NCBI GenBank assembly: GCA_020466095.1 | Contig: CM035807.1 | Span: 18,945,985 to 19,009,984, forward strand | Source: Chlorops oryzae | Lineage: Eukaryota; Arthropoda; Insecta; Diptera; Chloropidae | DNA: 64,000 nucleotides | Direction: 5' to 3' | Shown here: positions 11,458 to 23,200 of the stretch, piece after piece | Position numbering within the stretch: the stretch's first letter is position 1 | How the letters are laid out: every line of letters begins with the position of its first letter | Notes under the pieces: model-generated | The model's database searches: none | Told to the model about the DNA's origin: nothing | Seen by the model: the letters and a program-made list of their open reading frames with translations, nothing else | Program-made: the position numbers and the translations under genes

Positions 11458-12189
11458 GGGGGTCTTCTCATTGAAAACCCGTTTTTGGACCCTTTTTAAA
11501 AAAATTCTTATTTGAAAACGCAAAGAATAATTGAAAACTTTTTTTATTTATTGTATTACAAAAGGTTCAAAGTAAATAAAAAAATTTTTTTTGCCTCGAT
11601 ACGTGGGCTGTTCAAAAAGTAATGAGACTTCAAAGTTGGTGGTGAAAAAAAGGTGCCGTCACGGCGGCCGATTCCGGGTCTCCGGAGCGTCCGAAATGGA
11701 AAAAAAAACGGGGTTATAATCAGTATAGATGTAATTCTCGGGTGAACCTCAAGCTTTATTTTGTGATTTTTTTTGACAAAATGGCGGCCATTCAAAAAAA
11801 AATTTCAATTTCGGGCTTTTTTTTTGTAGTTTAGTGTAAAAAAAAAAATAGTAAAAAATTTTTTAAAATTATGGTCGAGGTTCACCCGAAAATGGTGACA
11901 ATTCTGCGTCGATTTCACTTTGTTTCATGAAAATCGGTTCAGTTGAACTGGAGATATCATGGCCGCCAGTTCGAAAAACGTGGTTTCGAGATAAACGCGT
12001 TTAAAGTTTGAAGCAACGCAAAAATTACTCGTTTTAGCGCAGATCTTGCTCGACAAAGAAGGCTATATCCTCTAAACTATTTCGAATTTCAAAAAATCCT
12101 TTTAGGGGCATATTCACAACTACCCAAGCTATAAATAAATGCAAAAAAAAAAAAATCGAAAAAAAAAGTTGCTCAATGAGAAGACCCCC
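11458..12189 (+). mobile_element. TTAA-flanked MITE, copy 2 (piggyBac-type)
   Basis: A 732-bp near-identical copy of 809-1529 in the same orientation, with TTAA at 11454-11457 and 12190-12193. The two copies differ only by scattered substitutions and small indels, suggesting recent activity of an autonomous partner. Confidence 0.88.
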
Positions 12190-12193
12190 TTAA

Positions 12194-13191
12194 TATTCGA
12201 GGAGGAATGAAAATCTTTCAAGATTAGAGGCAGTCTTATAAATATTAGATTAGTTAAAAATTTATTTGATTAATGGCACAAAATATCGATGCAGTTTCAT
12301 GACACAGCATCAAGATATAAAATTGTCCTCAAATATGAGGTTTCACTGTCTGTAAAATTGAACAACGAAGAGCAAGAAAACTCTTTTCGAATGATTTCAA
12401 ATCATTTTCTTGCTCTTGAAACCCGCTGAAAGCTCTAAGCGCATACAATTTTCAATTAAATTTTAATTTTGAGGTGAAGTAATTTGCATTGTCGTTTTTT
12501 TCTTCTTCTTCTTCTATACACACGAACACACACCTTCTTGCAAAACACAATCTATTAAATTAGCATGAGAGAATTTTCTGTTTTCTTCATTATCTAAAGC
12601 CTCAAAATCACTGCACAACAACAAACCCATGCTGAGAGGAATATCTAAAAAAAAAAAAAAAAATTAAATAAATATACCCGATTTAATTTACACCTGCAAG
12701 TCAATCAAGCAAAATGTTTTGTGCTTTCTGAACTTGGAAAAAAAAAACGTTGCATGTGAAACATAAAAATGGGTGCATCAAGTTTTCAACACAATCGTTC
12801 GATATGAAATTAGATCGACAGCATTTAAAAGCTAAAAAGAAATATTTAAAAAAAATTAATCAACAACATCCGAATGAACGACTGCGTTAAAATATTTTAA
12901 AATCGCACGGTCCAACAGGTAAAAAAAAAATATTGAATTCAATTCATGAGAGTAATTGATAAAAGCAAGAAATCCCTATTTTTGGTTTTGCTGAAATTGC
13001 TGGAGGACGATTTCAAATCGATCTCGAAAAGTGCGGCCGAGAATTAAGTTACGCATATTTTGGCTCCTACTTCTGGCTATATCTCGTAAATCGTTTAACA
13101 CTTCATTTTTCTGTCTCTAACAAAATTTCAACCTTTAATATAGAGAAGAGAACTGTGGTGACAACTTAACCAAAATACTCAACCTAGTAGC
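12194..13191. other. Intron sequence, no gene
   Basis: AT-rich with A-runs. No ORF or repeat boundary that I can support. Confidence 0.5.
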
Positions 13192-13621
13192 TACCCTGCA
13201 GTAATGAGCCGGTCAGTTTTCTAGGAAGGACTGGCCTTTGACCGGTCCAAATACTACCGGTTAAATTATGGCAGTTCGCTCCATCGAATTCGGCTAGCCG
13301 GCGGTCGGTAATAAAGGGGTTGGTTTATGGGTAGTCTGTAAATGACACTTTCATCAACTTAGAATATATATTTAAGAAATTTGTTGTTTATTTTCCTCAT
13401 TTGACTATCTTAAAACCAGACAAAATTACGACAATTGACCCAAAAAAAAAACTGGCCTATGATCAGCCGTTTTGCGGACTAGTCCCTCCCCTAGAACAGG
13501 CCCATGTTAAAAAGGTCAGTTGAATACATAAGAAGTGGAATTTTAAGGGGACTAGTATTGGTAACATGAAGGACTGACCAAAGGCTATACACTTGGGTCA
13601 GTCCATATTACTGCTGGGTAC
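13192..13621. mobile_element. Inverted-repeat element with TACCC(A/T)GCAGTAAT ends
   Basis: The left end TACCCTGCAGTAATGAGCCG and, on the reverse strand of the right end, TACCCAGCAGTAATATGGAC form an imperfect TIR about 430 bp apart. It is flanked by, or includes, TA on both sides, so a TA target duplication is possible. The interior repeats ACCGGT and ACTAGT motifs and encodes nothing. Confidence 0.55.
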
Positions 13622-13649
13622 AAATTGCAAAAATGTCAACAATTTAATA

Positions 13650-13811
13650 CAGTCCAAACTCTCAATAACGAACACGAATTCCTCTCTAAAGCGAATATTC
13701 TCAAGGCTTTTTCGATACAAATTCAGTGCGTCTTTTCTCCTTAAAACGATATCTCTCTTTAACGAAGTTTTTTCCGGTCCTTTTGAAATTCGTTAAAGGG
13801 AGTTTCGACTG
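13650..13811. mobile_element. pogo-like MITE, CAGTC(C/G)AAACTC family
   Basis: The left end CAGTCCAAACTCTCAATAAC and the reverse of the right end CAGTCGAAACTCCCTTTAAC form a TIR with AACGAA following on both sides. TA precedes the left end. 162 bp, non-coding. A second family of pogo-type MITE, distinct from the CTTAAGCGGACA one. Confidence 0.7.
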
Positions 13812-14074
13812 CAATTTTTTCCATTCCTTTTTACTGTTTCTGGCCCATATCTCTCAAAGCGATTCTTCTTCTTCTTCTTGCGTATTTAAATCTCCCGGCC
13901 CATCCCGGGGTCCGCAAAACGCGACCAGCTCCTCCATTTTGCTCTATCGGCCGCATCATTCGAGGAGATTCCTACACAGCCTCAAGGTCCTATTTTACAG
14001 TGTCCATCTTTTTTTTTTAATTTTTTTTAAATATACCTATATTTGAATGTATGTATGTATGTATTACGTTGCAG

Positions 14075-14256
14075 TGGATGCCCTTCAGGCCGTATAAGTG
14101 TATGTCTTTTTATGTAGTGAGCCCCCGACATGCGATTTTTAGAAAACCAGTGCTAGGCTTGGAACATAACACTCAATTTCGCCTCTGCCGGGAATCGAAC
14201 CTCGGACCCTGGGATCAAGAGCATAGCATGGATCCCCTACGCTATCCAGAGCCACG
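14075..14256 (-). mobile_element. tRNA-derived SINE (family 2)
   Basis: On the minus strand the head reads GTGGCTCTGGATAGCGTAGG (A-box-like) and then GAGGTTCGATTCCCGGCAG, a good B box, with about 50 bp between them as in a tRNA. It continues as non-tRNA body sequence towards 14075. It does not fold as a tRNA with a matched acceptor stem, so I call it a SINE and not a tRNA gene. Confidence 0.6.
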
Positions 14257-14971
14257 ATCTTTGCTTATAAATGTTCGAAATTCTTGCTCCCTTTATATAT
14301 TCCCTTCCCAGTTTGTTTAGATTGGGAGAGTTTTTTCCAAAACCGCAGGGGGGAAAACTCCCCGGGAATATTCAGAATCGGTCTGCATAATTCCTGGTAA
14401 AGTACCTAATTAAAAACTATATTAATAATCGCATTTCCTCCCTCAACAAAAAAAAATTATAATAATAAAAAACACGCACAGCCTACACAAAACATAACGA
14501 AGCCGCAGAAACCAGCTCAATTCGGGCAAAGGCGAGGCCTAAAACAATTGAACTTTTGCCAATTAAAACATAGAAATAATGAAGAAATAAGCAACGTTTT
14601 CCTCTACCAAGCTGTATGTATGTTTGTACGCACATGTATGCATGCACGCGTCTGTTAAAAAAAAAACCATTAAATTGTTGTGCCTGAGAACTCGCTTGAC
14701 ATTTCAAGTCGGCGATATATTAAAAATGATGACAACATCGTCGGCTCTATTATGGCCTGAATTAAATACTTAAACAGACTTTCAAGTTCTTAAGAGGGCA
14801 GAGTTACATAAAAATAAGCAAATACATCAAATATGTCCACATTAAAAAGACAAAAAAAAAAAAAATTTTTTTTTTAAAAGAAGTCCCCAATAAAATCAAA
14901 AACCACTTAAGTCCAGTTAAAACTGAATTCAATTGCTGTGACAAACAATGCTGTTTCTATCACTACATATA
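14257..14971. other. Intron sequence, no gene
   Basis: Contains a half inverted-repeat end (CCCCGGGAATATTCAGAATC near 14358) related to 1954-2149. Nothing else supported. Confidence 0.45.
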
Positions 14972-15134
14972 CAGTGTACTCTCTCCCTGCGGACACTCCT
15001 CTTATGGGGACACTTTTTGAGAATTCTCTAGTGAATTCTAGTTTCTCAAATAGTTTCCTCTCAAGCGGATACCTCTATTTAAGCCGACATATTTTTTGGG
15101 TCCCGTGGGTGTCCGCTTAAGAGAGAGTACACTG
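14972..15134. mobile_element. pogo-like MITE (CTTAAGCGGACA family), best copy
   Basis: A 163-bp element with ends CAGTGTACTCTCTCCCTGCG and, reversed, CAGTGTACTCTCTCTTAAGC. It is flanked by TA at 14970-14971 and 15135-15136. CAGTG termini and a TA duplication are typical of pogo/Tigger elements. Non-autonomous. Confidence 0.85.
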
Positions 15135-15455
15135 TAGGTACTCATATTATGCAGTTGAGTGTTCATTGCATCAAGCTAGCCATCAAGTACAAAAAGAAGC
15201 AATTCTTTCAACACAAGTGTTCCTTAATCTACTGATTTGGTTGAAAAGATCCACATCCATATTCCATTTCAGTGCTCCACTATTTTAAAAAGTTTTCCAA
15301 TATTTTAAATTCTAAAGAACCACGCCCTTTTTTTCAACTTTTATGAGCTAAAACCTCAAGTGAGTGTCTCGGGTGGGAGGACCGTATTCATGGAATCGCC
15401 TCCTGCGCTACTATTTGATTGAACTCAGCTGTTGAAAATGGTGAAAAAGGACTAC

Positions 15456-16343
15456 CTGTTGTGTGAAAAGCTCGTTTGCGAGAAAATTGGCGATTTCGTT
15501 GGCATCCATTGAAAATTTATCGTTGTCAACGCCGTTCGAAGGCAGTGATTTTCCATTATTTCCACCGCCATTGTTATTGTTATTATTAATATTTGTGTTG
15601 TTATTGTAATTATTATTCGATATTATATCGGTTAAATTTTGTTGTTGCTGTCCGAATTGTTGTCGTCTTTGATTTTGCTGCTGAAGTTGTTGCATCAAAC
15701 TATTTTGCGTTGACAAAGGCAATTGCAATTGTTGACGCCTTTGGAATTGTACATCCGCTTGTTGTTGCAGTTGCATCATTTGTTGTTGTTGTTGTTGTTG
15801 TTCATTCTGTTGTTGTTGTTGCAAGCAATTCCTGTTTAAGTTCGAGAATTGCTGCTGATACATTTGCGAATATTGTTGATAAGGCGTCAAATGTTGAGGA
15901 TTCGCTAAATTGCTGAATTGACTCGAATTGACAAATTGCGTTGCTGCCACAGACGACGACATGGCTGCTGCTATTGTTGGTGGTGGTGCTGCTGCTGCTG
16001 TGGGTGTTGGTTGATATTTGTGCTGTTGTTGATAGTTGGTGGGTTCGGTTTTGATGCGTTGTTGATTTGTTGTTGTTGTTGTTGCTGTCGGCAATAAAAA
16101 CTGCTGAGGCGGTATGACTTGACAACGATTTCGATTTGAGTGTTGGCGTTGATTTTGATTTAACAACTGATTTTGTTGGTCTTGTTGTTGTTGGTTTCGT
16201 GTGAATTGATTGTTGTACTTGTATGTGTTAAAGTAATTAGTGTTGTTGTTGTTGGTGGTGGTGGTCGTTGTGTAATTGTTGCTATTGGTGTTATTACTAT
16301 GGTACGTCGGAAACGTTGATTGGTTTTGGTTTTGGTTTCTCAT
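15456..16343 (-). CDS. kay: kayak alternative first exon, Gln/Asn-rich isoform
   Basis: A first coding exon of 296 codons from ATG 16343 (MRNQNQNQSTFPTYHSNNT) to donor CAG|GTAGTC at 15455, phase 0. It is rich in Gln, Asn and Thr runs encoded by CAA/CAG/AAC repeats. It contains an IKTEP SUMO/Fos-like motif (about residue 99) and ends in a conserved helix-like stretch DKFSMDANEIANFLANELFTQQ, which continues as IVSLDGIQ from the common exon. A Gln-rich Kayak isoform with a nearly identical MDAxEIAxFLANELF end is known in Drosophila. Frame beyond 15456 is intronic. Predicted protein about 828 residues. The donor lacks the +4/+5 A-G consensus, so splicing may be weaker or regulated. Confidence 0.88.
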
Positions 16344-16869
16344 AAATAGTTCTTTTAATGTCGTTGCTTTTATAGCAGAATAATGGATTTTTTTTTGCTG
16401 TTGCTGTTATTGTTGTTGCTTTGAATTTTAGAAATTCTTATGGGCGGATTTCTTTTAAATAAATATATTTAAATTCGTCTTTTAATAATATATTTTAATG
16501 ACTAGTTTTAAGTCTTTTCTTCAAGGTTTTCCTTCTGCTTTGAAATTCGTTTGTCGTTTCTTCAGCTTGAGGGGTAATCCTTCTCCGCTGGTTCTTGGTT
16601 TTTTTTTTCTTCAATTTTCTTAAAAAGTTTTATTTTCTTCAAATTAATTGATTTCGTTGTTCGTTTATTTGTTTTTATTTTTTATTTATTCATTTTTAAT
16701 TGATTACCTTTTCAAACCTTTATTTGCTCCGCGCTTTGGTTTGTCGTTTATTTTATTATAATTTCGTTGTTCGTTTTAAGTTCGTTGATTATTTTATTTT
16801 ATTTTTCTTTTTATATCATTAGTTTTCCTTTTCAACATATCTTACGGTGCAGCAACTTGAATCTCCTTT

Positions 16870-17034
16870 CTATTCCGGAGGCTTCAATTCGATGGTGCGC
16901 AATTTTTTACACAGTTCCGTGTATTTGATCGCATGCGAGTTAATAGTTTTACAGACATTCATCAACGATTGCTGCTGCTTGGATTTGGACTCTTGAAAAA
17001 TGTGCAACGTTATTTTCGTTATAGTCGCATTCAT
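16870..17034 (-). CDS. 54-residue upstream ORF in kayak leader, coding-like
   Basis: An ATG at 17034 opens 54 codons ending TAG at 16870-16872, about 530 nt before the Gln-rich isoform's start. The peptide runs MNATITKITLHIFQESKSKQ at its start and LCKKLRTIELKPPE at its end. Unlike the surrounding AT-rich leader it uses a balanced codon mix (TCC, AAG, CTG, GTC, CCG) and has no low-complexity run. It is basic and probably helical, with no signal peptide or domain that I recognise. It could be a regulatory uORF limiting translation of the isoform, a separately made micropeptide, or chance. I favour a real peptide or uORF but have only composition to go on. Confidence 0.4.
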   Translation of the reverse strand: MNATITKITLHIFQESKSKQQQSLMNVCKTINSHAIKYTELCKKLRTIELKPPE

Positions 17035-17689
17035 GCTAAAGTGATTAACTCGTGATTGCGATTTTTGTTTATTTTTTTTTCGTTTCGTTTCTTCAAAATT
17101 TAATTTTCTATGCCTTTCTCTCTTGTTTCATTACGCAATATTGCATGCGATATGAAATTTTTTCTCGATTATTTTGAGAGTGAAAATCGTTTTTCAATTG
17201 AATTTCTTTTCGAAGTAGAATCGTTTGCTAGATCTTTTTGGCTCCAGCAAGGAAATTGAATTTTCTAAAATTTATTTTTTTATTTCCCGCCTTAAGAAAT
17301 TTTTATCGCATTAAAATTTTTCTTCAATTAAAAAATTTTGGTTAATTCAAATTGCAAAATTTTTTTTTTTTTTTAGTGATTTTTAATTTCCTTAGATTTG
17401 TGCTTAAAAATTTTATCCCACTGAAGTATTCGGTATTTTTATTTGATTTTTCGTTTGTATATTCTATTTTATTTGAATATTTTTTTAGTTTTCGTCTTCT
17501 TTAGTTCTTTTCGGCACGCTTTGTGTGTGAAAATCTCCCCGAAAAGAATCTCGCGCCAACGAACTCAAATCTTTTTCGATCTTTCCGCTTTTACTTCAGG
17601 GGCTCGATGCTCGTATTCGACTAAATTGTCGTCGTTTTGCTCTTTGCGAAATGTTCAAATCGAATCCAATGGCTCGAATGGATGATATT

Positions 17690-17705
17690 GTACGTACGTA
17701 CGTAC
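17690..17705. repeat. (TACG)n microsatellite
   Basis: GTACGTACGTACGTACG, a perfect self-complementary tetranucleotide run in the presumed leader of the Gln-rich isoform. Confidence 0.8.
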
Positions 17706-17951
17706 GGGCGTGTATGTATGTATACGCAATATACGAAAACTACTTATTTATACAATATATTCTATACTTTTTTCCTTGTTTTATTTGTTTTTCCTTTTTT
17801 TTATATTTTTTTTTTTTTGAAATCTACTTCAATTCTTAAACGCTCTTGATGAGAGCGAGCCAATTAAAACGAATATTCACGTTGTTTATGCCCACACGAT
17901 CGTTCTTGTCTTGGCATAAGCAGCCTAGCGGCGATCCGATCCGATCCATTC

Positions 17952-18005
17952 GACTGACAGAGAGTATCGCCCGCCTTTCTCCTTCCTCTCTCTCTCGCTC
18001 TCTGT
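17952..18005 (-). promoter_or_regulatory. Candidate promoter of the Gln-rich kayak isoform: initiator plus GAGA motifs
   Basis: On the minus strand TCAGTC (17957-17952) is a perfect fit to the insect initiator TCAKTY, with A+1 at 17955. Just upstream lies GAGAGCGAGAGAGAGAGGAA (about 18002-17983), typical GAGA-factor sequence. Just downstream GGATC is repeated three times. No TATA box. The region is more GC-rich than its surroundings. Position relative to the 15456-16343 exon is sensible, but no transcript end was seen. Confidence 0.35.
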
Positions 18006-18139
18006 CGGACAATGTTGTGGGCTACATTTTACAAAATATATTTGACAAATTTTTCTAATCGAAATAGTTCTTGCAGTTCTTTGCAGGTCAAAGTTCTTTC
18101 CCTCTCCCGCTCTCACTCTCCGCATCCGTAATTTCACTT

Positions 18140-19810
18140 TCTTAGAGTGGTTTTTTTTTTTTTAATAATTTATTTTTTCTCATAAATCTTTTACAGCTAA
18201 GCATGTTAATTTTTGTTCGTTTCTTTTTTCATTGGATAATTCTTTTATTATATTCGATGGTAATAAAATTTATATTTCGGTATTTTTCGGTCATTGTTTT
18301 TTTTTTCGTTTTTTGAAACAAAAAGTGTGCAGCTTTTTATTTCCTCGAATTCTTTTGTGGCTTGACAATTTTTATGTTCTCCGACAGGTGATGATGTTGT
18401 TCTTATTTTGGGATATTTAAGTTGCTAAAAAAAGACCTACATGTCATGAAATGTTGCTCTCCTTCGAATGTCCATCAGTTTGACGAATAGATAACACTTT
18501 GTTCCCAATGTTAATGGGCTAAACAGATTTTTACCTCTGATTAGCTATTTCAAATCGTTGGAATTTTTAAAAATCCAACACAGTTGTGATGTACCCCACT
18601 TCAAAGAGCTTCTATGGCCTTGGACGGCCCCATTAGATAGAAAGCTTTATAACCGACAGTCCTCGATTTAGCGGGTTGGCATGCCGGCAAATGCCTAGAA
18701 AGTCACTGTGGGGATGGGAAATTTAACATAGATATGCGAAAACAGTAACACTTCAGTGCCATCATAGAGACTCCAAATATTGTTTTTGCCTTGACTGACA
18801 ATAAAGCTGGATCGGGCCCTGACAACCGGACAATTTTAGAAGGTAGAAACTTTTTATTCAGGTTTTTTAATGCCTGGATATAAGCACCCTCACTTTGGGT
18901 GTTCGACTATGTGGAATAGCACTGATCCCAATTTCTTTGTAAAATCGGTTTGAGAGTTACAATTATAGAACTTATTTTCCCTCTCAGTGACCCCATTTCA
19001 AAGAGGGACTTTCAATAGCAAATGTAGAAGAAAAAGTAGAAATATTCAAATTATATGGGACATATCAGGGGCTAGGAAATAATTTAGATCAGTCCTCTAG
19101 GCTTAGATAATACATCCATGTACCGAAGTTCAATTCGAAAGATGAAGTCGTTAAATAGGAAGATTTGACCACAAACTAATAAAAGAACACAGGGATAGAT
19201 CAAGGTACAAGGTCCACAGGCACAGAGCAGTCACAATTTCCGGTAGGTTCTCTTTAGTCGTGAAGGAACAAAGAAGCGACATACATAATTAAATATAATG
19301 CCAATGAATCAATGAAAAATCGGAGCAATATTTATTTATTCTAAATCGATAGAAGATGGGTGTACACTGTACAGAATAACCAAGGTCAAGATCAATTAAA
19401 AATCAAAGATAATAATTTCCACGTAGAGCAAAATTTAAATTGCAATAAAAGCTCAATTGAGTGATTAAAAAAAAAAAAATCAAGTAGGAATAAATGAATC
19501 ATCATTCAATTCACTCCGGTTCCCATGCCGATGGCCCTTATCATTCAGAGGTTCATAAAACTTACAGACGTCAGTGAAATGATTTTTATTCCAGTAATTC
19601 TTTTGAAATTTAGCGCAGTCAACTGATAGTAATACAAAGCGGCATCATATGCATGAACTTTTCAGACAATTTACTTAAATTGTATTGCAAAAAAAAAAAA
19701 AAACACCTATGTTCGATGATATAGAACCGAGTTGAGTTATCAAGGAATATACAAAAGAGCTCCGAAATAAAAATTTTTAAGCTCGAAATAAGCTTTTTGT
19801 GCTTAGAAGG
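18140..19810. other. Intron sequence, no gene
   Basis: The segment 18420-19320 is less AT-rich and may be an old mobile-element remnant. I find no terminal repeats or intact frame. Confidence 0.35.
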
Positions 19811-19997
19811 TCAGGTTAGGTAAGGTTAAGTTAGGTTAGTGTGGCTGCCAGCATTAAGGGTGACAGACCTAGGTCTCACATGGGACGAAAAATAGAAAAA
19901 CCACACAATTAAACATCCGCGCCCTAGCTGGGAGTTGAACCCAGAGCCTCTCGCTTCTTAAGTTGGCATCTCAACCAACTGCGGCACAGAGGTCGAC
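19811..19997 (-). mobile_element. tRNA-derived SINE (family 1), copy 1
   Basis: The minus strand reads GTCGACCTCTGTGCCGCAGT then TGGTTGAGATGCCAACTT (A-box region) and CTGGGTTCAACTCCCAGC (B box). It runs into a body ending GGCAGCCACACTAACCTAAC. The same head and tail occur at 35213, 36484 and 38336. Confidence 0.75.
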
Positions 19998-20033
19998 TAC
20001 TTAGTGCGTTACCATAAAAACATTTTAATATAT

Positions 20034-20265
20034 AATGCAGTAAAGGGTTAAGAAAAAATTGTTTTCCGCAGTTAAGGGTTAATAAAACCATTAACTACGT
20101 TCAATATTTTCCTCAAATATTTGACATTGAATGCAGTAAAGGGTTACGTTAAATTTGTTGCTCAAATATATAACATTTAATGCAGTTAAGGGTTAATAAA
20201 ACTATGAATTGCGAAAAAATATTTTCCACGCTTATTTAATATAGCATGCAGTAAAGGGTTAAGGA
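20034..20265 (+). repeat. Cluster of five TGCAGT(A/T)AAGGGTTA motifs
   Basis: The motif occurs at about 20035, 20068 (CGCAGTTAAGGGTTAA), 20131, 20180 and 20246, at irregular spacing (about 34, 62, 49 and 66 bp). It is separated by diverged AT-rich filler that itself repeats AATATTT/TCAAATAT. It looks like a degenerate tandem array. No gene. Confidence 0.7.
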
Positions 20266-23200
20266 CTGTTCAAAGATCGGTTTTAGGTATTCTATGTTAA
20301 CACACCTATTTTACTGAACACAGCTGCTCTTACACTAAAAAGCTCACATCTCAGTGATGCTTTGAAATAAAAAAAAATTAAATAAAACTAAATTAAAGTT
20401 TTATGTCACATAAATCAAGATTCTTTTCATTAAAGCGTCAAAAAGAAAAATTAAACACGTTTTTTCGCTTAAAAAATGATCACGACTTTCAGCACTTCAC
20501 GTGTGAACATCAGGCCCATGTGCACAGGAACGATGCATGTGGAGCAAAAAAGGTTCAACATATTTCCCATCGATGGCTATGGAATTGCTATGTGATAAAT
20601 AAAAAAAAAAAATTCCAGTTCAAATCTCTTCTATGACTCTCAATGGGTGTAGAAACCCCCTGCGCCCCTTGCGCACCAACACTCCCCGGGGCGAGTGTGA
20701 TCTCTTGCACTAGTTTTTTTTTAATTATTTCGCAATATGACATTAGAGCGAATTCATTCGAATCGGAATTCATTGAAATGCACACGAATCGCAATACTAT
20801 GGATATGGCGATCGTGCCAGTTGAGACTTGCAAGTTGCAACTTACTCCATCGCTGATCGATGTCGCTTTGTTATTTTCAAATTTATTAGTCTTAAAAATC
20901 TGATATAAAATTTTATTGTGCCTCCCCTTTGTGAACAAAATACTTTCAAGATGTTGTCATACATATGCAGATGGGGGGCCTTCTTTTCTAGAAATGTAAT
21001 TCACGATATGGAATGTATTAATTTCATAATTATTAGATTGCTGATTACTATGAAAATGTCATTCATCGTGTCATGTCATTTTTAATCCACATAATTTTTC
21101 TTCCTATCTCTCTTACAGCCTCTTATATCAGTGAGTTTTGCATGTGCATGAGTGAAGTGAGGTGTAATGACTTCAAGAAAAACAAAAAGAAGAAAAAAAA
21201 AACAATAAAGATCTAATTACAGTTCTTTATTTTTCAGACTTCTTCGATTGCACATATTAAGCCGGTCTTACACTTGCCAATGAATTTTTTAACCCATTCA
21301 TACCTAATGGCCTACATATACTCAGATATGCAGTAAATACTTGGACATTAAAGGCAAGGTAAGTAAATTAACTAAAACCTCATAAAATGTGGGGCAGACA
21401 ACTATATTCACTTATATTAAAATCTTCAAAATATGACAAAAAAAATTTATACTTTCGAAGTCGGTGTCCGTGATTACTCTGAAAAATGAGGTGCAATCAG
21501 GTGTTCTCGCATTTAATTTGCATAAAAAATTCACATATTCATTTCTGTGTCGAATTAAATCCGGTAAGCCGGATGCAACCCTGCGTTTTAATTGCTCTTC
21601 GATGCAGCTCTGTATAAGCGAAAGTAAAGAATTTACTTCGAAGTTATCTTCAGCTTTTTTTTTGTATGTATTTCATATGGTCAATTTACTTGCTGCAGGT
21701 CTAGGACTACTAGGCTACTAGGTCATTAACATAAAATTTATAGGTACATAAAAAAATCAAAAAAAAAAAATTTGACCATTTCTAGTGATATAAGCGGGTT
21801 AAAACAATCTTAAAATGTGAATGAGCAGTGTTTTCTTTGATTTTTTTTTGTTACTTAGTTTAAAATGGTGTCGTTCTTATAGTACATAGGGTGAGAATGG
21901 GTTAAACGAGACAGAGTTGGAATTTACAACACATGACCCGTGAAGGTGCTTTCCTGTCGTATTGTTTGAACGCCTTTCTGAAGGATCGTGTAGGGAAGCT
22001 TTAGACCAGTGCTGATCTTTCATATAGCTGAGAGTATTTTCGGTTGTTGTTGGTTTGTTTTTGTCTCAACCTGCCTCACCTGTCATTATCTAATAACTAA
22101 ATAGTTTCGAAAGAAAAACTCCCCACTGATCGATCCGGACTTCCGCAATCATTTTTTCAACCGTTCGCGACTGTTTGGCGTGACGTCACAGCAGCTTCTT
22201 AAAATCATTGCAACTTTTTTGATAAGTCTGAGGCATTTAATCGAATGGATTCGTTTGTAGAGCAGACAATTTCCATTACCTACTATTTTTTATCTTTTAT
22301 TTTTATATAACGTTCTTGTAGTCCCTGTTGTGAGCAGGAACGATTGCGTGACTATTCGCATTAGCTAGAAGAGCTTCTGGTGGGGTGGTGAAACGACCAA
22401 TTGGCACAAAAAATAACTCTATTTCGTATTAAAAATAGATTCCTTTCACAAAAAAGAATGATTAATGAAAATTTCAAAAAAAACTTAGAACCGCTTTCGG
22501 AATTACCCTCAATCAAATCGGAAACTTAATAGAAGCTTTTCGCATATTTACGTAAGTGTTGCTGTTAAAAAAAAAATTTTTTTTTAAATAAAATTTTAAT
22601 GACTTAAGCACTTTTATCAAACATTTCTTTTAAACTTCCCCCTTTTTGAGAGGGAAATTTTATGAAATTATTATAATAAAAAAAAAACCTTTTCCATCTA
22701 ATCGAAGTCGAAGTCTTATCATCGCAAATGGAATTCCCCTCTCTTCTTCGATCTTTCGCCATTGAAATATCCATTATCGTATTTAATACTTATAAAATTT
22801 CAATGTTTAAGTTGTGCAGAAAAACGCACAAAATACAAAACACAAAACATGTGCGAAAATAAAAATGGACACTCGAATGAAAAACACATGCAATCCGTGC
22901 GGCTGTACTTCGGCACTCATGCCTTTCTTGCTGATTATTTATTTTTTGTTTGTTTTGTATTTTTAATTTAATTTCTTTTTGTTGTTTTAATTTTTATTTT
23001 GTTTTTGTGTTTTTGATTTTTTGTTTTTTTTTCTCACTGTTTTCAAATTGGCTAACTGACGTGTTGTGCTATTTTTAAAAGTGTACGTAAAACGTTCGGA
23101 TATATGTATGTATATATGTGAGTGTGTATGTATGTGATTGTGTATGTGCGTATGTGTGCATGCATGTGCATGAGCGGCTAGTGGCTGTGTAGAAGGCAAC

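Larger units (their letters stand above)
16344..17955 (-). other. Presumed 5' leader of the Gln-rich kayak isoform
   Basis: AT-rich sequence upstream of ATG 16343 with no intron that I can call. It holds one coding-like upstream ORF (16870-17034) and ends near a candidate initiator at 17955. Leader extent is inferred. Confidence 0.35.

Noticed and set aside
19880..19997. Possible tRNA gene on minus strand
   Set aside because: Same head recurs at four places with a shared non-tRNA body and tail, so it is a SINE.
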